DNA of 13,784 nucleotides from Pseudomonadota bacterium (GTDB lineage: Bacteria; Pseudomonadota; Alphaproteobacteria; Acetobacterales; Acetobacteraceae), in contig JAJZEG010000286.1 in the NCBI GenBank assembly GCA_021828605.1, positions 1 to 13,784 on the forward strand, read 5' to 3'. The translations under genes and the position numbers were made by a program. The stretch's first letter is position 1. The number at the start of each line of letters is the position of its first letter. Shown one piece after another: positions 1 to 7,690 of the stretch. The notes under the pieces are model-generated. The model worked only from the letters and a program-made list of their open reading frames with translations, made no database searches and was not told the DNA's origin.

Positions 1-2
1 GC

Positions 3-2264
3 GGCTGGGCGTTCCAGCGCGCTGCCGCCGGTGCGCGGCCCCGCTTGCTGCTGCGCGATGCACGGGGTGCTGTGCAAAAACTTCGCCTCAGCGCCGCATT
101 ACCGCCAGTCGAAGCCGCGCCGTTTCCCCCGCGCTTCGCCTTTCGGGTGCGCGCGGCGGCGCTGGCCACCCTCACCCCGCCTTTCACCCTGACCAGTCCC
201 GATGGCGCCGCTTTATACGGCTCCCCCATCGACCCCACCGCCCTCGCGCCCCGCCGCCCGCCCGGCAAATCGACGCGTCAGCACGCCCCGATGCATCTCC
301 CTGCGCGCGCCGACCTGCTGGTGCTGATCCCTGCTTTTCGCGATGCGGCGCGCACGGCGGCAACCCTGGATTCGTTGGAACACGCGGCGCCAAACGTGCC
401 GGTGTTGGTGATCGATGACGCGACCCCCGAACCCGCTTTGCGCGCTTTGCTCGCCGCGCGCGCCCAAGCCGGGCGGATTATGCTGCATCGGCTGCGCGCC
501 AATCGCGGCTTTCCCGGCGCGGTCAATGCCGGGCTCGCTCACGCGGCGCGCACCCACCCTGATCATGATATTTTGTTGCTCAACGCCGACACGCTGGTCC
601 CGCCGCACGCCATCGCCCGGCTGCACGCCGCTTTATATGCCGCCCCGGATATTGCGAGCGTCACCCCGCTCTCGAACGAAGCGACCATCCTGAGCTACCC
701 CAACCCGGCGGGCGGCAACCCGGCACCCGATTTACCCGCCACCACCGCGCTGAACGCGCGCGCCTGGCGGGTGAACGGCGCTGACCTCACGCCGATTCCC
801 ACCGCTATCGGCTTTTGCATGGCGATCCGCCATGACAGCCTCGCCGCCACCGGTCGGCTGCGCGCCGCGATTTTTGCCCAAGGCTATGGCGAGGAAAATG
901 ACTGGTGCCTGCGCGCGCGTGCCCTAGGTTATCGCCACATGGCAGCACCAGGGATATTCGTCGCCCATTGCGGCGGCGCCTCGTTCGGCGCGGCCGGGCG
1001 CGCGTTGCTGGAGCGCAATCTCGCGCTGCTCGATCAGCTATACCCCGATTACGCCAGCGAAATCGCGGGATTTCAAACCGCCAATCCGCTGGCCCCGGCC
1101 CGGCGCCGGCTGGATCGCGCCCGATTCCTCGCCGATCACGCCAACCAACCAGCGGTCGCGCTGATCACCCATGATCATGGCGGCGGCATCGCCCGGGTGC
1201 TGACCGACCGGATCGCGGCGCTGCGCGCGGAGGGCTACCGCCCGATTGTGATCCAACCCGATTTCACCGATCCGCAAAGCCGCCTCAGCCTGATCGGCGC
1301 CGCCCGGCTCGGCGATCGCATCGGCAGCGACTTCCCGAACCTGCTTTATACCCTGCCCGCCGATTGGCGCGGTTTGCTGGCACTCCTGCGCGCGGCCCAG
1401 GTGCAGCGGGTCGAGTTTCATCATGATTTGGGGCATCACCCGCTGATCCATCAACTCGCCGCCGCCCTCGCAGTGCCGGTGCGCCTGTTCATCCATGATT
1501 ACGCGGTGTTTTGTAAACGCTATCATTTGATCGGCCCGGACCGGCTTTATTGCGGCGAACCCGACGAAGCTGGCTGCGTGCGCTGCCTTGAGCGCGCGGG
1601 CAGCGAATCCACCGACCCGATCACCCCCGCCGCCTTGCACGCCCGCTCCGCCGCCGCCTTGCAAGCCGCCGAACAAGTGATTGTGCCCTCAGCCGATGTC
1701 GCCCAACGCCTGCGCCGCCATTTTCCCAAACTGGTCAGCGTGGTGCAGCCTTGGGAAACCGACCCCGATACCCTAACCCTGCGCGAGCCGCGCGGCCCCG
1801 CGCGCCGCATCGCGGTGCTGGGCGGCATCGGTCCGGCCAAAGGGTTCGACGTGTTACGCGCCTGCGCTCTTGATGCTAACGCGCGCAATCTGCCGCTCGA
1901 TTTTGTGCTGGTCGGTGCCAGTGAACATGACCGGCTGTTGTTGGAAACCGGACGGGTGCGCATCACCGGCCCCTATCCCGAAGGCAGCGGTGCCGCCTTG
2001 GCGGCGCGAATGGATGCTGATCTGGCCTTCATCCCCTCGATTTGGCCGGAAACCTGGTGCTTCACCCTCAGCGAAGCGTGGCGCGCCGGGCTTTATACCG
2101 TGGTGTTTGATTTGGGCGCCCAAGCCGCCCGGGTGCGCGCCAGCAAAGGCGGCCTGACGCTCCCGCTCGGCCTGCCCCCGGCCCGTATTAACAACGCCCT
2201 GCTTGCGTGGCAGCCCGATTTGGGCAATCTCATGCCGCCTTTGCCAACAATCTTGCCGCGCTGA
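3..2264 (+). CDS. Two-module glycosyltransferase (GT2 + GT4), 5' end outside window
   Basis: The reading frame is open to the left edge, so the N-terminus is missing and the TTG at 45 should not be taken as the start. After about 100 residues of unassigned sequence, a GT2 (GT-A fold) module begins near 312. It shows a hydrophobic strand ending in V-I-D-D-A (408-422) and an L-N-A-D-T motif (579-593), the DxD-like site for the metal and sugar nucleotide. From about 1149 a GT4-like (GT-B) module follows, with T-H-D-H-G-G-G at its start, a Cys-containing F-C-K-R-Y region near 1510, and an E-x7-E motif (P-E-T-W-C-F-T-L-S-E, about 2047-2076) typical of retaining GT4 enzymes. The protein probably transfers two sugars in turn to a surface polysaccharide or protein, in the cytoplasm or at the inner membrane; acceptor and donors cannot be told. 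The last residues (2225-2264) look unlike a normal C-terminus and may result from a 1-base indel (see findings). Confidence 0.88.
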   Translation, partial: GWAFQRAAAGARPRLLLRDARGAVQKLRLSAALPPVEAAPFPPRFAFRVRAAALATLTPPFTLTSPDGAALYGSPIDPTALAPRRPPGKSTRQHAPMHLPARADLLVLIPAFRDAARTAATLDSLEHAAPNVPVLVIDDATPEPALRALLAARAQAGRIMLHRLRANRGFPGAVNAGLAHAARTHPDHDILLLNADTLVPPHAIARLHAALYAAPDIASVTPLSNEATILSYPNPAGGNPAPDLPATTALNARAWRVNGADLTPIPTAIGFCMAIRHDSLAATGRLRAAIFAQGYGEENDWCLRARALGYRHMAAPGIFVAHCGGASFGAAGRALLERNLALLDQLYPDYASEIAGFQTANPLAPARRRLDRARFLADHANQPAVALITHDHGGGIARVLTDRIAALRAEGYRPIVIQPDFTDPQSRLSLIGAARLGDRIGSDFPNLLYTLPADWRGLLALLRAAQVQRVEFHHDLGHHPLIHQLAAALAVPVRLFIHDYAVFCKRYHLIGPDRLYCGEPDEAGCVRCLERAGSESTDPITPAALHARSAAALQAAEQVIVPSADVAQRLRRHFPKLVSVVQPWETDPDTLTLREPRGPARRIAVLGGIGPAKGFDVLRACALDANARNLPLDFVLVGASEHDRLLLETGRVRITGPYPEGSGAALAARMDADLAFIPSIWPETWCFTLSEAWRAGLYTVVFDLGAQAARVRASKGGLTLPLGLPPARINNALLAWQPDLGNLMPPLPTILPR

Positions 2265-2352
2265 CCGGCTTGATGCAAATGATGTTGTTCAATATTTGTT
2301 CATTATTTTACCCGATAACAGCCTGACCCCTGCTTGAATGGAGACCGCCTCG

Positions 2353-3237
2353 ATGTCGAAAGCCGCCGCCGCCCAAAAAACACTGACCGACGCCGCCGCG
2401 CCGATCGACGGGCACACCCAATCCGTAACCGACATCCAAGCGCGTCCGGGCGATGTCCAGGAACTCAAAGTCTCGGCCCATTTAATGACGTTAGATGCTG
2501 GCTTGTTCTGCATCGTTCATGAACCGAACCCGGCGGCGACCAGCATTGGCGGCTTGCCCGGCGTGCGGGTAACCCCGGCACCGATGGCGGGCGAGACCCT
2601 CACTATCAGCAGTTTCCGGGCCGATGGCTGGTTGGCAGGCTCCGGTGACGCGGCGTTGGTGCGGGTGCATCGCGCCCCGGCGCAAGTCTTGGTCACCGTC
2701 TATCAGCGCGCGAACGCGCCCGAAGCCGCGCCGCGCCTGCAAGTGATGCGTCTCGCCAACGCCCCTGCTGAAGCCGCTCAAGCCACCGCCGCCCCCATCG
2801 CCCCCGAGCCGATGGACGTGCTCGCCCATATCCAAACTCGCGGCGATGTTGGCGCGAAATTCAATAACTGGCTTGGTGAACCCGGCTCGGGTCACTGGAT
2901 CGAAGGCATCGCGGTCGCCGCCCCCGAAGGGATCAGCGCCGAGGATTTGAGCTATCAGGGCGTGCTCGGTCGGGGTTGGCTGTCGCCCTGGGTGGATGCG
3001 GGCAATTATTGCGGCTCGCGCGGCATGGCGCTGCCTTTGCTCGGCCTGCGCGTGCGCCTGCAAGGCGAGGCCGCCGAACAATTCGATCTGAAGGTTGAAG
3101 CAAGCTTTGTCGATGGCGCGCGCATCGGCCCGGTCGGCAGCGATGAAACCTGCGAAGCCGATAGTCTGGCCGCCCTTGAGGCGGTGAAACTCACTTTGGA
3201 GCCGCGCCGGAGCCGCACCGCGAAAGTGCGGCGCTAA
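2353..3237 (+). CDS. Protein with C-terminal ChW-like repeats, function unknown
   Basis: I chose the ATG at 2353 because a GGAG (2340-2343) lies nine bases before it; the in-frame ATG at 2338 has no ribosome-binding site. The product is about 294 residues, with no signal peptide or membrane segment. The N-terminal half (about 2420-2750) is rich in short hydrophobic strands and looks like a beta-sandwich. An Ala/Pro linker follows (about 2758-2815). The C-terminal part holds two units that fit the ChW pattern (Y-x-x-x-x-x-x-G-W...W...G...G..G....L.....L): one at about 2950-3066 (S-Y-Q-G...G-W-L-S-P-W...G-S-R-G) and a weaker one at about 3088-3216 ending A-L-E-A-V-K-L-T-L. ChW repeats are best known from secreted or surface proteins of clostridia and some actinobacteria. 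The tail is very basic. Lying between two glycosyltransferase genes, it may bind glycan or assist surface assembly; this is inference. Confidence 0.8.
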   Translation: MSKAAAAQKTLTDAAAPIDGHTQSVTDIQARPGDVQELKVSAHLMTLDAGLFCIVHEPNPAATSIGGLPGVRVTPAPMAGETLTISSFRADGWLAGSGDAALVRVHRAPAQVLVTVYQRANAPEAAPRLQVMRLANAPAEAAQATAAPIAPEPMDVLAHIQTRGDVGAKFNNWLGEPGSGHWIEGIAVAAPEGISAEDLSYQGVLGRGWLSPWVDAGNYCGSRGMALPLLGLRVRLQGEAAEQFDLKVEASFVDGARIGPVGSDETCEADSLAALEAVKLTLEPRRSRTAKVRR

Positions 3238-3253
3238 ACGGGCCGCCGCCGCC

Positions 3254-4585
3254 GTGCGGTTTTTATTCATTCACCAGAATTTTCCAGGGCAATATTTGCA
3301 TCTGGTTCGGCATTTGCTGGCCCAAGGCGGTCACGAAATCGTGTTCATGACCGAGCCGAACCAGAATGATATCCCCGGCGTGCGCAAAGTCACCTATGCC
3401 CGCCCGCCCGCGACCCATCAGGCGGTGTTTCCCAGCGCGCGCGAGTTCGATGTGGCGATGCGCCGGGCGGAATCCGCCTATCATGGGGCGCGGCAAATCA
3501 AGGCTCTCGGCTTTGAGCCGGATATTATTCTGGGCCATCACGGCTGGGGTGAATTGCTGAGCCTGCCGGATGTGTTTCCCGGCGTGCCGATTCTCGGTTA
3601 TTTCGAGTTCTATTACCGGATCGATGGCACGGACGTGAATTTCGACCCCGAATTCCCGATGCCGACCGAACGGTTCGGTGCGGTGCGCGCGAAAAACGGG
3701 GTCAATCATCTGGCAATCGGGCTTGAGCAATACGGCCAGACCCCCACCCACTGGCAATGGAGCACCTATCCGGCCTGGGCGCGCGCGCGCATGTCGATCA
3801 TTCAGGAGGGCGTCGATTTACAAAATTGCGCCCCGAATCCCGCACTCCGCAAGCAAAAACTAACCATCGGCCCGCTCAGCGTCACGCCCAAACAAAAGCT
3901 GATCACCTTCGTTGCCCGCAATCTGGAGCCGTATCGCGGTTTTCACGTGCTGATGCGCGCCTTGCCGACCATTTTGGCGGCGCGCAAGGATGTGGTGGTC
4001 TCGATCGTCGGGGGCGATGACATCAGCTATGGCGCCCCCCCCGCCGCCGGTAATTGGCGCACGGTGCTGATGCAGGAAGTCGGCGCCGGGATCGATCTGA
4101 CCCGCGTGCATTTCCTCGGCAAGGTCGCCTACCGCGATCATGTGCAGTTGCTGCAACGCTCGGATGCGCATGTTTATTTGAGCTATCCGTTCGTCGCCTC
4201 CTGGAGCCTGCGCGAAGCCCTCGCCATCGGCGCACCCGTCATCGGCGGCGATACGCCCACCGTCACCGAATTCGTCAAACATAACGAAACCGGGCTGGTC
4301 ACCCCCACGCTCGACCCGGCCCAACTCGCGCAAACCGTGCTGAAACTGCTCAAGGATCAAGCTTTGGCCCAGCGCCTTAGCGCCAATGCCCGGCGCTTTG
4401 CCGAAGCTTCTCTTGATTTGAACGCCTATCTCGCGCATTATTGTCAGGAAATTGAGCGCATTACCGGTAAATCGCTCACCGCGCCCAAAGCCAAACCAGC
4501 CACCAAGCCGACCGCGAAGTCAGCGACCAAACCAAAGCCCAAACCCGCCGCACAGCAAAGCAAACAGCGGAGTGCCCGCTCATGA
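3254..4585 (+). CDS. GT4-family glycosyltransferase with Lys/Pro/Ala-rich tail
   Basis: The start is a GTG 16 bases after the previous stop; it gives the family-typical opening R-F-L-F-I-H-Q-N-F-P-G-Q-Y. The N-terminal half, including G-Y-F-E-F-Y-Y-R and W-Q-W-S-T-Y-P, matches the N-terminal domain of the Glyco_trans_4_3 group. The second half is a GT-B nucleotide-sugar domain (T-F-V-A-R-N-L-E-P-Y-R-G, then S-W-S-L-R-E-A-L-A-I-G-A-P-V-I-G). The first Glu of the usual E-x7-E motif is replaced, leaving only the second, which I believe is normal for this group. The last 35 or so residues (from about 4477) are almost only Lys, Ala, Pro, Thr, Ser and Gln and are surely disordered. The enzyme should be cytosolic or membrane-associated and build a surface glycan with the gene at 3. 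No clear Shine-Dalgarno is present, so it is probably coupled to the upstream gene. Donor and acceptor are unknown. Confidence 0.9.
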   Translation: MRFLFIHQNFPGQYLHLVRHLLAQGGHEIVFMTEPNQNDIPGVRKVTYARPPATHQAVFPSAREFDVAMRRAESAYHGARQIKALGFEPDIILGHHGWGELLSLPDVFPGVPILGYFEFYYRIDGTDVNFDPEFPMPTERFGAVRAKNGVNHLAIGLEQYGQTPTHWQWSTYPAWARARMSIIQEGVDLQNCAPNPALRKQKLTIGPLSVTPKQKLITFVARNLEPYRGFHVLMRALPTILAARKDVVVSIVGGDDISYGAPPAAGNWRTVLMQEVGAGIDLTRVHFLGKVAYRDHVQLLQRSDAHVYLSYPFVASWSLREALAIGAPVIGGDTPTVTEFVKHNETGLVTPTLDPAQLAQTVLKLLKDQALAQRLSANARRFAEASLDLNAYLAHYCQEIERITGKSLTAPKAKPATKPTAKSATKPKPKPAAQQSKQRSARS

Positions 4586-5538
4586 CCGACCCTTCGCCCT
4601 TTAACCAACCGCTTGGCGGCAATGACATGCCGCGTTTCGCCGGCATCGCCACCATGATGCGCCTGCCCGCTGCCACCTCCGCCGCCGGGCTTGATGTCGG
4701 CTTCATCGGCGTGCCCATGGATATCGGCACCTCGAACCGCTCGGGCACCCGCTTCGGGCCACGCCAAATTCGCAGCGAATCGGTGATGCTGCGCCCCTAT
4801 AACATGGCCACCGGCGCCGCCCCGTTCGAGCGGCTGCGCGTCGCCGATTTGGGCGATATCGCGACCAACCCGTATAATTTGGAAAAATCGGTTGCCTTGA
4901 TCGAAGCCGGGATTAGCGCGATTCTGGCCCAAGGCTGCGCACCGCTGATTTTGGGCGGCGATCACACTTTGGCCTATCCGGTGCTGCGCGCGATGGCAGC
5001 CAAGCACGGGCCCGTCGGGTTGATCCATGTCGATGCCCATGCCGATGTCAATGACACCATGTTCGGCGAGCGCATCGCCCATGGCACGCCATTTCGCCGC
5101 GCGGTCGAGGATGGCGCGGTGAACCCCGCGCGCGCCGTGCAAATCGGCCTGCGCGGCACCGGCTACGCCGCCGATGATTTCGACTGGCAACAAGCGCGCG
5201 GCTTTCGGGTGATCCAGGCCGAGGCCTGCTGGCATCGCTCGCTCACCCCGCTGATGGCGGAAATCCGCGCTCAACTCGGCGCGGGGCCGGTTTATCTGAG
5301 TTTCGATATTGACAGCCTCGATCCCTCCATCGCGCCCGGCACCGGCACACCGGAAATTGGCGGATTGACCACCATCCAAGCGTTAGAAATTATTCGCGGC
5401 TGTGCGGGCCTTGATTTAGTCGGCGCCGATCTGGTCGAGGTCTCCCCACCTTATGATATGGCGGGCACCACCGCTTTGATCGCGGCAAACCTGCTTTATG
5501 AAATACTCTGTGTTATGCCCACACCGATCCGTAACTAA
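4582..5538 (+). CDS. gbuA: Ureohydrolase, guanidinobutyrase-like (agmatinase/SpeB superfamily)
   Basis: This 318-residue enzyme hydrolyses a guanidino compound to an amine and urea using two manganese ions. All metal ligands are visible: His128 in G-G-D-H, Asp151/His153/Asp155 in D-A-H-A-D, and Asp242/Asp244 in S-F-D-I-D, followed by A-P-G-T-G-T-P-E. From memory, the opening N-Q-P-L-G-G-N-x-M-P-R-F-x-G-I-A-T-M, the R-S-G-T-R-F-G-P-R-Q-I-R-x-E-S-V-M block and the end L-L-Y-E-x-L-C-V resemble Pseudomonas guanidinobutyrase (4-guanidinobutyrate to GABA) more than E. coli agmatinase. Substrate should still be treated as open; automatic pipelines would probably call it agmatinase (speB). Its ATG overlaps the stop of the preceding glycosyltransferase (ATGA), so translation is likely coupled, which is odd for a nitrogen-catabolism gene. 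No transporter, aminotransferase or dehydrogenase for the pathway is nearby. Acts in the cytosol. Confidence 0.9.
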   Translation: MTDPSPFNQPLGGNDMPRFAGIATMMRLPAATSAAGLDVGFIGVPMDIGTSNRSGTRFGPRQIRSESVMLRPYNMATGAAPFERLRVADLGDIATNPYNLEKSVALIEAGISAILAQGCAPLILGGDHTLAYPVLRAMAAKHGPVGLIHVDAHADVNDTMFGERIAHGTPFRRAVEDGAVNPARAVQIGLRGTGYAADDFDWQQARGFRVIQAEACWHRSLTPLMAEIRAQLGAGPVYLSFDIDSLDPSIAPGTGTPEIGGLTTIQALEIIRGCAGLDLVGADLVEVSPPYDMAGTTALIAANLLYEILCVMPTPIRN

Positions 5539-5668
5539 CAAAATGAACGTCTCCCTTGCACGGCACCTGATTTTCTATATTTCTCGCTATGAAATCGCCT
5601 CGTAACGCCCGGTAGCGGGTCGTCCAACATACGCCAATCAACAAAACGCTCATCGAAAAGGACAGCAC
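5539..5668 (+). promoter_or_regulatory. Leader region of the beta-solenoid gene: weak promoter candidate, hairpin, RBS
   Basis: This AT-richer gap probably carries a promoter. A TTGCAC (5556-5561) followed 16 bases later by TATTTC (5578-5583) is a poor but possible sigma-70 pair. A small hairpin lies at 5605-5623 (ACG-CCCG, loop GTAG, CGGG, one bulged T, CGT); without a following T-run it is not a terminator. A good ribosome-binding site, AAGGA at 5658-5662, lies six bases before the ATG at 5669. No clear terminator for the upstream operon is seen. Confidence 0.35.
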
Positions 5669-7558
5669 ATGTCATCGACCATCACCTTCGATACCGGAAT
5701 CATCACCGTCAACGGCGTCAACGCCCCGATAACCGCAACCATCGTCGTTGATAGCGCGGTCAGCGCCGCCGTCATCACGCAATTTAACGCGATCGATAAT
5801 TTGATCGTGAACGGCGTTGCCGGGCAATTATCAGCCGCGGTCGAACCCATCATCACCTCCACCACGCCGGGCACAATCACGCTTGGCGATCCGCCATTCA
5901 CGAACAGCAATGTCGCCGCGAATTTCACCCAACAAACCTATGCCTATTTCACCGGCCCGGCGGGCAGCACCATTAATCTCCCATCCTATAACGCCACCAA
6001 CGGCAATGGTTTTTCCGGCATGATCGTCGATGTCGCCGGTGCGGTCACCGTCAATGGCGGCAGCTTCAAAGCCGGGCGCGTGGTGTTAGGGGCGCAAAGC
6101 GATGTCACCTTCGATCCGCAAGGCGGCGCGCCGAGTGCAAGCACCATTATCGGCGGCGGCGGCAATAACAACCTCACGCTGGATTCAAAAAACTACACGG
6201 TCCTGCTCGCCGGCGGCGACAACACCGTCACCGCCAACGCCTATTTCGGCAGCACAGGCACGCCGACCTTCAATGACATCACCACCGATGCCGGCAAAAA
6301 CCTGATCAGGCTGAATGCGGGCACGGATATTATCACCTCGGCTGGCACCGACACAATTTTCGCGCTGACCAATAACGCCACCATCAGCGTCAGCGGCGCA
6401 GGCTCGTATGTCGGGCTGAACAAGGTGCAGTCCGGTGCCATGGTCACCGCGACCGGCATCAACCAAACCATTAACGTCAATGGCACCAATGACTCGGTCG
6501 ATGCGTCCAATATCGGCGCGGGCAGCTATGTGTTCGTCAATGGCAGCGCCAATGATGTCACGCTCGGCGCCGCAGGCAATGTGCTGGTCGGCCCGAACGG
6601 CAGCGCCAACACCATTACTGGCGGTGCGGGCGCGCCGGTCGCTGATTTTGGCACCCATGACATGGTCTCGATGACCGGCGGCCTTACTTACGAATATGGC
6701 AATAATTCCACGCTCACCGCGTCGAATTCGGCGCGGGTTTACGCCAATGGCACCGGCAACGTGGTCAACTTGACTGGCAACGCGATTGGCGCCGGCACGA
6801 TGACCGGCGGTATTTTCAATGCCTCGGACGCCACGCATCTCTCGCTCGGCGGCAAAAATGCGGGGAACCTGGTCAATCTGAGCGGCACCGCCACCGCCGG
6901 GGTCAATGGCGACAGCGTGGTCACCAGTGGCAATAATTTGGTCGCCAGCTACAGCAACAATAATGACGTCACCGTGGGCGGCACCAACGCCGCCTTGTTC
7001 ACCTTCGGCGGCACGATCAACGCCACCGTCACCGGCAGCGCCACCGTCTCGATTTTTGAAAATGGCGGCAGCGCCACGCTGGTCAATACCGGCACCGGCT
7101 CCACCGTCGCCAATCAAGGGGCGGGTTCGGTTACCGTCACGGCCGGTGCGGGCACCGCCACTCTGTTCGGCGGCACCGGCGGCAATAATTTTCTCACCGG
7201 CGGCTCGTCGGGGGCGAATTTCCTGGCAGCGTCGGGCAACTCCACGTTGATCGCTGGCGGCGGAGCCACCACCCTGGTCGGCTCGACCGGCGCGGTGTCG
7301 ATGGCTGGCAGTTCAGCCGCCGGGGCGACCAACCTGTTCAGCTTCGCCTCGCTCGCGACGGGGGCTGCCACGATCAGCGGCTTTGCCGCCGCTAACGGCT
7401 CGATCGTGCTGCAAGATGGCCTGACCGTTTCCAGCATCACCCCAGCCTCGGGTAGCCAGACCATTAGCCTGTCCAATGGCGGCTCAATCGATCTGTTCGG
7501 CTTCAGCGGTACCCTCACCTCGGCCACCGCCGCCGGGGGCATCACCACCCTCACCTGA
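5669..7558 (+). CDS. Repetitive beta-solenoid protein with degenerate RTX-like repeats, probably secreted
   Basis: The 629-residue product contains no Cys and no Trp, and is dominated by Gly, Ala, Asn, Ser, Thr and Val in short alternating strand-turn units (patterns such as N-x-V-x-V-x-G-x-x-N and S-G-x-A-x-V). Such composition is typical of secreted bacterial beta-solenoids and adhesins. Glycine-rich nonapeptide-like units occur near residues 166-176 and 492-541 (G-G-T-G-G-N-N-F-L), but the calcium-binding Asp of true RTX repeats is mostly Asn, Ser or Thr. The end (about residues 558-629) has T-I-S-G-F, then I-S-L-S-N-G-G-S-I-D-L-F-G-F, resembling the C-terminal region of type I secreted proteins. 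There is no N-terminal signal peptide, which fits that route. No secretion genes are in the window. A strong AAGGA site precedes the start and a terminator follows, so it can be a single-gene unit. A surface or biofilm role, perhaps as a glycosylated protein, is inference. Confidence 0.85.
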   Translation: MSSTITFDTGIITVNGVNAPITATIVVDSAVSAAVITQFNAIDNLIVNGVAGQLSAAVEPIITSTTPGTITLGDPPFTNSNVAANFTQQTYAYFTGPAGSTINLPSYNATNGNGFSGMIVDVAGAVTVNGGSFKAGRVVLGAQSDVTFDPQGGAPSASTIIGGGGNNNLTLDSKNYTVLLAGGDNTVTANAYFGSTGTPTFNDITTDAGKNLIRLNAGTDIITSAGTDTIFALTNNATISVSGAGSYVGLNKVQSGAMVTATGINQTINVNGTNDSVDASNIGAGSYVFVNGSANDVTLGAAGNVLVGPNGSANTITGGAGAPVADFGTHDMVSMTGGLTYEYGNNSTLTASNSARVYANGTGNVVNLTGNAIGAGTMTGGIFNASDATHLSLGGKNAGNLVNLSGTATAGVNGDSVVTSGNNLVASYSNNNDVTVGGTNAALFTFGGTINATVTGSATVSIFENGGSATLVNTGTGSTVANQGAGSVTVTAGAGTATLFGGTGGNNFLTGGSSGANFLAASGNSTLIAGGGATTLVGSTGAVSMAGSSAAGATNLFSFASLATGAATISGFAAANGSIVLQDGLTVSSITPASGSQTISLSNGGSIDLFGFSGTLTSATAAGGITTLT

Positions 7559-7586
7559 TCCGACGCAAAAAATTATTAACAAAAGT

Positions 7587-7613
7587 CTTTATAGTAAACC
7601 CATCACTATCAAG
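7587..7613 (+). other. Imperfect hairpin downstream of the beta-solenoid gene
   Basis: CTTTATAGT (7587-7595) can pair with ACTATCAAG (7605-7613) over eight of nine positions, with a nine-base loop. It lies 30 bases after the stop and 15 bases before the strong terminator. It is AT-rich and weak; it might help protect the mRNA 3' end or be chance. Confidence 0.25.
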
Positions 7614-7627
7614 GCTTTAGTCAATCT

Positions 7628-7658
7628 GACGGCGGCACCCACCGGTGTCGCCGTCTTT
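7628..7658 (+). terminator. Rho-independent terminator
   Basis: A 12-bp stem (GACGGCGGCACC pairing with GGTGTCGCCGTC, one G-U pair) closes a four-base loop CACC and is followed directly by TTT. It lies 70 bases after the stop of the beta-solenoid gene and 89 bases before the polyketide synthase, so it separates the two transcription units. Confidence 0.85.
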
Positions 7659-7690
7659 ATGTCCAATCATTTAAGTTGCGGCCTGCTTGT

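Noticed and set aside
2338..2352. Upstream in-frame ATG for the ChW-like protein
   Set aside because: It lacks a Shine-Dalgarno, whereas the ATG at 2353 has GGAG nine bases upstream.
4444..5379. Long open frame (311 codons) antisense to the ureohydrolase gene
   Set aside because: The + strand encodes an intact enzyme with all metal ligands; the antisense frame has a His/Gly/Ala/Arg-rich composition typical of the shadow of a GC-rich gene.
5605..5623. GC-rich hairpin as terminator of the gbuA operon
   Set aside because: The stem is short with a bulge and no T-run follows.
6185..7117. Long open frame (310 codons) antisense to the beta-solenoid gene
   Set aside because: It mirrors the repeated GGC-rich codons of the + strand gene and shows no domain; the + strand has a strong ribosome-binding site and a terminator.
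5669..7558. CRISPR-like or DNA-level tandem repeat in the glycine-rich region
   Set aside because: Repetition is only at the protein level; DNA units differ in length and sequence and lack spacers.
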